NCBI RefSeq assembly: GCF_038002345.1
Contig: NZ_JBBOCJ010000001.1
Location: forward strand, 2,790,001 to 2,854,000
DNA length: 64,000 bases
Direction of reading: 5' to 3'
Source: Paenibacillus sp. FSL M7-0420
Lineage (GTDB): Bacteria > Bacillota > Bacilli > Paenibacillales > Paenibacillaceae
The notes beneath the pieces are model-generated. The model saw only the letters and a program-made list of their open reading frames with translations, had not been told where the DNA came from and did no database searches. How positions within the stretch are numbered: position 1 is the first letter of the stretch; each line of letters begins with the position of its first letter. Shown here in pieces: positions 60,006 through 64,000 of this stretch. The position numbers and the translations under genes were made by a program.

Positions 60006-60128
60006 AACGGACTGATTGTGGAAAAGCGGCAGCGGTCGCCTTGGTCTCCGGATTTTCACCGTATAGGGAATGAAAAAAATCTGGAGAGCACAGCGATTGG
60101 AACAACGGTCCGTTCGCGGAGCGTCCAC
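60006..60128 (+). repeat. dispersed structured repeat, copy 4 (diverged)
   Basis: AAAGCGGCAGCGGTCGCCTT, TCTCCGGATTTT and AAAATCTGGAGA, then ACAGCGATTGGAACAACGGTCC match the order of blocks in copies 1-3. The outer stem TCTCCGGATTTT / AAAATCTGGAGA pairs (one wobble), but the inner hairpin is degraded. It lies between the unknown gene and the end of the nitroreductase gene. Confidence 0.65.
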
Positions 60129-60158
60129 CCAAGTGAACACGTACATCCTTACTCCATA

Positions 60159-60776
60159 TTAGATAAATTCAACAAATTCATTAACCGGCTTGCGGTAGCC
60201 GCGCGGTCTGATCTTGTGCTGGTTATCCTTGCCGATCGTAATCAGCATTACCGGAACCATATGGTCGCCGAGACCGAGAGTAGCCTTCACAGCCTCCGGA
60301 TCGAAGCCGATCATCGGGCAGGTATCCCAGCCCTTATCCTTGGCAATCAGCATGAACTGCATCGCCGACAGAGAAGCGTTGCGGATGGCTTCATCCCGCT
60401 GGAATGCATCGTTCCCGGTATAAGCATCGTTGATGGATTGAATGGTTTGCTCGTATGCATCCTCGCTCATCGCTCCCAGCAGCTTAAGCCCGCTATAGAT
60501 TTCTGGAGCCTGCAGGTAGGCATTCTTGTCACCCAGCACCACAATAACAGCAGAAGCAGTGTGGATCTTGTATTGGCCATACGCGTCCTTGCGGATGGCT
60601 TCCTTCACGCTGTCATCGCTGATCACCTTGTAGTGGGTGTGCTGAAGATTATAAGCCGAGGGAGCCAGACGGGCGAGGGAGAACATCTCTTCGAGCTCAC
60701 TCTGCGGGATGGTAACACCTTCCACGAAATTATTAGCCGATCTGCGGGCCTGCACCAATTCGGAAAAAGTACTCAT
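60159..60776 (-). CDS. nitroreductase-family flavoprotein
   Basis: A 205-residue FMN-dependent nitroreductase. The start FSELVQARRSANNF with the FMN-phosphate Arg/Ser residues, the APSAYNLQHTHYKVI core and the ending PRGYRKPVNEFVEFI are typical. It should reduce nitro or quinone compounds with NAD(P)H. ATG 60776 has GGAGGTAAAG upstream. Divergent from the DUF1641 gene across 323 bp that also hold the Rex-like sites. Confidence 0.88.
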   Translation of the reverse strand: MSTFSELVQARRSANNFVEGVTIPQSELEEMFSLARLAPSAYNLQHTHYKVISDDSVKEAIRKDAYGQYKIHTASAVIVVLGDKNAYLQAPEIYSGLKLLGAMSEDAYEQTIQSINDAYTGNDAFQRDEAIRNASLSAMQFMLIAKDKGWDTCPMIGFDPEAVKATLGLGDHMVPVMLITIGKDNQHKIRPRGYRKPVNEFVEFI

Positions 60777-60961
60777 AAGTCTTTACCTCCATCTAATATG
60801 TATGCTGCTTAGTAATAATCAATTGCTGATATTAATTAATAAACTTACATTTAGTTACTCGCTTAAGATATCACGACCATCTGTATACGTCAATGATTAA
60901 AAACATAATAATTTGTAAATTTAACCTGATTAAACGGCTGACTTCAACAAAACCGATGAGG

Positions 60962-60979
60962 AAGTGATAATAATCACAA
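60962..60979 (+). promoter_or_regulatory. Rex-like operator 1
   Basis: AAGTGATAATAATCACAA matches the Rex consensus TTGTGAWWWWWWTCACAA except for the first two bases and has the perfect dyad GTGAT-AATA-ATCAC. Confidence 0.6.
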
Positions 60980-61003
60980 AAATAGGTTGCAAAGGCAAAA
61001 AGA

Positions 61004-61036
61004 TTGTGACAATAATAACAAATAGAGTGTTATAAT
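61004..61036 (+). promoter_or_regulatory. Rex-like site 2 and promoter of yjlC-ndh
   Basis: TTGTGACAATAATAACAA (61004-61021) keeps the left Rex half-site. TATAAT follows at 61031-61036, with TGACAA (61007-61012) as a -35 at 18-bp spacing, so a bound Rex would block the promoter. Confidence 0.55.
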
Positions 61037-61099
61037 AGTCACATAGTTTCACCTGGATGTCATTAAGTAAGAATACGATTTGTAAAAGGAGACTTCGAT

Positions 61100-61537
61100 A
61101 TGTCACAAACCGTTACCCAAAATCTTCCTGAACAAGAAATACCAGAAGCAGCTCTTCCCAAAGAGGATGTGCTGAAAGAGCTCTTGAAGCCGGAGGTTCA
61201 GCAATCTCTGATGGTACTGGTCGAGCAGCTGCCGCAGATCACACAAATGGTTAGTGTATTGTCCAAATCACTAGATTTTGTGCAGTCGGTTGCCACGGAT
61301 GAAGTACTTAAGAATGATACAGTCGGTGCGATTAAGGAAATGGCGGGTCCTGTGGTGGGCACTGCCAAGAATCTGGCGGCTACAGTCATTGAAGCGAAAG
61401 ACCGCGCGGAAGCAAGCAGCGAAACAGTCAGCCTGTTCGGCATGATGAAGATGATCAAGGACCCGCAGGTACAGAAGGCTCTCCGGTTCATGAATGCCTA
61501 TCTGCAGGTCAGCGGTGAACGTCAATCGGGCAAATAA
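61100..61537 (+). CDS. yjlC: DUF1641 protein, YjlC-like
   Basis: A 145-residue soluble protein with a DUF1641 domain (MVLVEQLPQITQMVSVLSKSLDFVQ ... LFGMMKMIKDPQVQKALRFMNAYLQ). In Bacillus subtilis the homologue YjlC lies directly before ndh, as here. Its role is unknown, possibly linked to membrane NADH oxidation. ATG has AAAAGGAGA upstream. It lies 31 bp before ndh in one operon. Confidence 0.85.
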   Translation: MSQTVTQNLPEQEIPEAALPKEDVLKELLKPEVQQSLMVLVEQLPQITQMVSVLSKSLDFVQSVATDEVLKNDTVGAIKEMAGPVVGTAKNLAATVIEAKDRAEASSETVSLFGMMKMIKDPQVQKALRFMNAYLQVSGERQSGK

Positions 61538-61568
61538 GCCCGTAATACTTAATGATGGAGGAATTATC

Positions 61569-62747
61569 ATGTCAAAACATATAGTGATTCTAGGTGCAGG
61601 CTACGGCGGCCTGCTTAGTGCCTTAACCGTTCGTAAATATATGAGCAAAGCGGAAGCCAAAATAACGGTGGTCAATCAGTATCCGACACATCAGATTATT
61701 ACGGAATTGCACCGGCTTGCAGCGGGCAGTGCGTCTGAACAGGCGGTTGCCATGCCGCTGGCGAAGCTGTTCGCCGGTAAGGATATTGATCTGAAAATCG
61801 CCAAGGTCAATTCGTTCTCCCCGGAGAACAAGCAGGTTATTCTCTCGGACGGCGTCATGCTGACCTATGATGCTCTCGTTGTCGGTCTGGGCAGCACCAC
61901 CGCATATTTTGGTATTCCGGGACTTGAAGAATACAGCATGGTGCTGAAATCAGCAGCAGATGCGCTGCGGATTCGCCGTCATATTGAAGACCGGATTCGT
62001 GACTATTCCAAAACCCGCAACGCAGCAGATGCTACGATTTTGATCGGCGGCGGCGGGCTGACTGGCGTAGAGCTTGTAGGCGAAATTTCCGATATTCTGC
62101 CTAAGCTGACGAAGCAATATGGAGTGAATCCTGCTGAAATCAAGCTTCTGCTCGTTGAAGCGGGTCCGAAGATTCTCCCCGTCCTGCCGGATCATCTGAT
62201 TGAGCGCGCTACAGCCAGCCTGGAGAAGCGCGGGGTGCAGTTCCTGACGGGTCTTCCGGTTACGAAGGTATCCGACAATATGATTGATTTGAAGGATGGG
62301 CAGCAGATTGTGGCGAACACCTTCGTCTGGACCGGCGGGGTACAGGGCAATCCGCTGGTTGGCGAATCCGGTCTTGAAGTCAACCGTGGCCGGGCCACGG
62401 TGAATGAGTTCCTGCAGTCCACTTCACATCCTAATGTATTTGTAGCCGGAGACAGCGCTGTTGTCTTTGCACCGGATGGCCGTCCTTATCCGCCAACGGC
62501 ACAGATCGCCTGGCAGATGGGTGAGCTGATTGGCTACAATCTGTTCGCATATCTTAATGATAAACCGCAGGAGTCCTTCAGCCCGGTCAATTCCGGCACA
62601 CTCGCCAGCCTCGGACGCAAAGACGGGGTAGCCATTGTCGGCGGTAACTCCACTCCGCTGAAGGGTCTGCCGGCCACGCTGATGAAGGAAGCCAGCAACA
62701 TCCGTTACCTGACTCATATCCATGGCTTGTTCAGTCTGGCCTATTAA
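61569..62747 (+). CDS. ndh: type II NADH dehydrogenase (NDH-2)
   Basis: A 392-residue FAD enzyme that passes electrons from NADH to menaquinone without proton pumping. The FAD-binding GAGYGGLLSA is at residues 8-17, NADH-binding GGGGLTGVELVGEI near residue 160, the second FAD motif NVFVAGDSAV near residue 290 and the quinone-proximal PPTAQIAWQMG near 310. The C-terminus (ASNIRYLTHIHGLFSLAY) provides membrane attachment in this family. ATG 61569 follows TGGAGG. Rex-like sites upstream of the operon fit NADH-responsive control. Confidence 0.92.
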   Translation: MSKHIVILGAGYGGLLSALTVRKYMSKAEAKITVVNQYPTHQIITELHRLAAGSASEQAVAMPLAKLFAGKDIDLKIAKVNSFSPENKQVILSDGVMLTYDALVVGLGSTTAYFGIPGLEEYSMVLKSAADALRIRRHIEDRIRDYSKTRNAADATILIGGGGLTGVELVGEISDILPKLTKQYGVNPAEIKLLLVEAGPKILPVLPDHLIERATASLEKRGVQFLTGLPVTKVSDNMIDLKDGQQIVANTFVWTGGVQGNPLVGESGLEVNRGRATVNEFLQSTSHPNVFVAGDSAVVFAPDGRPYPPTAQIAWQMGELIGYNLFAYLNDKPQESFSPVNSGTLASLGRKDGVAIVGGNSTPLKGLPATLMKEASNIRYLTHIHGLFSLAY

Positions 62748-62759
62748 TCATTTATCCTA

Positions 62760-62803
62760 AGATCCCCCTGGGGCTGCCATGTGGCAACCTAAGGGGGATT
62801 TCT
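62760..62803 (+). terminator. terminator after ndh
   Basis: GATCCCCCT and inner TGCCA pair with TGGCA and AGGGGGATT, followed by TCTATT. Confidence 0.75.
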
Positions 62804-62911
62804 ATTAAATAGAAGGAATAATTTTCAATGAAAACGTGTCCGCAGGAAAGCTGATTTGCTATAATGATCATGTTTACATACTACAGATGTTTTCATAGGA
62901 GGATTTCAGGC

Positions 62912-63541
62912 ATGCCATTTGAAAAGAACGATATCATCCTGTTTCAGGGGGATAGTATCACGGATTGTGGACGCAATTACGCCGATGCTTCATCGCTTGG
63001 TGTAGGTTACGCGCTGATGGCGGGCGCCCGTCTTGGCCTTCAGTATGCGGAGAAGAATCTTACGTTCCTGAACCGCGGAATCAGCGGCAACCGGGCGGTC
63101 GATCTGCAGGAGCGCTGGGAAAGGGATTGTCTTGCGCTGAAGCCAACCTGGGTGTCTATCTATATAGGCATAAATGATACCTGGCGGTGGTATGATTCCG
63201 GGCAGGAGACTACTGCGGCTGAATTCGAGTCGTCCTACCGTGATCTGATTGAACGGACCAGGGAGCATCTGGATGCCAAGCTGGTGCTGGTGGAGCCGTT
63301 CGTATTGCCGGTGCCGGAAGACCGCAAGGGCTGGCGTCAGGATCTGGACCCCAAAATCCACGTGGTCCGTGAGCTGGCCCGTGAATACGGCGCTGTGCTG
63401 GTGCCGCTGGACGGCCTGTTCGCAGCAGCATCCGTTAAGGCTGAACCTGCCTTCTGGGCGGGGGATGGCGTGCACCCTTCGCCTGCCGGACATGCCTTAA
63501 TCGCCGAGGCCTGGATGAAGGCTGTAGGTGCAATAAGCTAA
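62912..63541 (+). CDS. SGNH/GDSL-family esterase
   Basis: A 209-residue cytoplasmic SGNH hydrolase. The nucleophile block ILFQGDSITD (Ser near residue 13), Gly block NRGISGNRAVDL, Asn block YIGINDTW and catalytic pair DGVHPSPAGH are all present. Members deacetylate sugars or cleave lipid esters; with no signal peptide it may act on imported acetylated xylo-oligosaccharides. ATG 62912 has AGGAGGA upstream; the frame from 62864 has none. Confidence 0.9.
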   Translation: MPFEKNDIILFQGDSITDCGRNYADASSLGVGYALMAGARLGLQYAEKNLTFLNRGISGNRAVDLQERWERDCLALKPTWVSIYIGINDTWRWYDSGQETTAAEFESSYRDLIERTREHLDAKLVLVEPFVLPVPEDRKGWRQDLDPKIHVVRELAREYGAVLVPLDGLFAAASVKAEPAFWAGDGVHPSPAGHALIAEAWMKAVGAIS

Positions 63542-63637
63542 GAGGTACGTTCATTTCACTCTGCGTAACAAGGCTGTTATACTTGTAGGATACATACTCA
63601 AGGTGAAGCTTTGATAACGAGAGGAATGTGAGCAGGG

Positions 63638-64000
63638 ATGACGAGCGAGACGCTCCAGGATATGCAAGGACTGAAAGCAGCGGGTGCAGTGGTAGGCCAC
63701 ACCATCGCCGAGATGAAGAAAAGTGTAGTTCCCGGAATGACGACTGCGGAGCTGGATGAAGTGGGGGCGAAGATTCTGAGCCGTTTTGGCGCCAAATCTG
63801 CTCCAAAGGTAACCTACAACTTCCCCGGAACGACCTGTATCAGTGTCAATGAAGAGGTAGCCCATGGAATTCCGGGACAACGTGTAATTCAGGCCGGAGA
63901 TCTGATCAATATCGATGTCTCCGCCGAGCTGAACGGTTATTTTGGCGATGCCGGGGTATCCTTTCAACTGCCGCCTTATAATGAGAAGCTGGTCCACCTC
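63638..64000 (+). CDS. map: methionine aminopeptidase type I, N-terminal part
   Basis: The first 121 residues of a type I methionyl aminopeptidase, cut by the window end. Seen are MKKSVVPGMTTAELDEVGAKIL, the NFPGTTCISVNEEVAHGIPG block with the substrate His, and the first two metal Asp residues in INIDVSAELNGYFGDAGVSF. It removes the initiator Met from new proteins. The weak ribosome site (AGCAGGG close to the ATG, or GAGAGG further up) makes the start slightly uncertain. It is not in the ribosomal-protein operon, so it may be a second map copy. Confidence 0.9.
   Translation, partial: MTSETLQDMQGLKAAGAVVGHTIAEMKKSVVPGMTTAELDEVGAKILSRFGAKSAPKVTYNFPGTTCISVNEEVAHGIPGQRVIQAGDLINIDVSAELNGYFGDAGVSFQLPPYNEKLVHL

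Noticed and set aside
60018..60812. 264-residue plus-strand ORF
   Set aside because: Antisense of the nitroreductase gene, starting within repeat copy 4; no recognisable domain.

Overview
The window reads as chromosomal DNA of a Paenibacillus-like, spore-forming, low-to-middle GC Firmicute. The reasons are the many AGGAGG-type ribosome sites with frequent TTG and GTG starts, a short Bacillus-type signal peptidase I, a YwaC/RelP-type alarmone synthetase, a YfiT-type bacillithiol transferase, a yjlC-ndh pair, a YesN/YesM two-component system beside a sugar ABC importer, and large secreted glycosidases with carbohydrate-binding modules (CBMs). No rRNA, tRNA, CRISPR array or intact transposase was seen.

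Layout. 1-3.6 kb: a tightly overlapping operon (NAD-dependent epimerase tail, lactonase-like MBL hydrolase, adenylate-forming F390 synthetase-like enzyme, GNAT-like protein), possibly for a small molecule. 3.6-11.5 kb: housekeeping and signalling genes (PgsA paralogue, SDR, signal peptidase, HD-GYP protein, RelP, cytoplasmic GH9, BstA). 11.5-20 kb: a five-unit tandem repeat array, a cupin gene with a sigma-K-like promoter, a MerR-regulated PAF-acetylhydrolase-like gene, AcuI-type reductase, ACT-domain malic enzyme and small genes. 20-27 kb: a YesN/YesM plus CUT1 sugar ABC operon with cre-like (CcpA) sites. 27-30 kb: an AT-rich accessory patch, with an ArsR regulator and a nonsense-broken MFS transporter between two near-identical repeats, then immunity-like small genes. 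30-40 kb: assorted genes (DUF1835, DinB, SgrR-like regulator, DUF4173, Crp/Fnr, MCP, nucleotidyltransferase). 40-44 kb: a 1298-residue GH87-type alpha-1,3-glucanase. 44.6-50 kb: CysK, a lipoprotein and a vanR-vanS / vanY-vanZ group without vanHAX. 50-53.4 kb: a NarL-type two-component pair, a YcnI-type copper protein and an orphan colicin-type immunity gene. 53.5-59.9 kb: a GH74-X2-X2-CBM3 xyloglucanase, a sigma/anti-sigma pair and an unrecognised gene. 60-64 kb: nitroreductase, a DUF1641/NDH-2 operon with Rex-like operators, a GDSL esterase and the start of methionine aminopeptidase.

The genes suggest a soil saprophyte that degrades plant and fungal polysaccharides (GH9, GH74, GH87, sugar importer), with carbon-catabolite (cre-like) and redox (Rex-like) control visible in promoters. 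The most unusual signals are non-coding. One is a dispersed ~160-bp element in four copies whose central stem shows compensatory base changes. The other is a set of intergenic tandem arrays with a ~51-52 bp period (about five helical turns), two of which share a GGAAAA(A)CAG loop between different complementary arms. All family assignments were made by reading the sequence; no database search was run.
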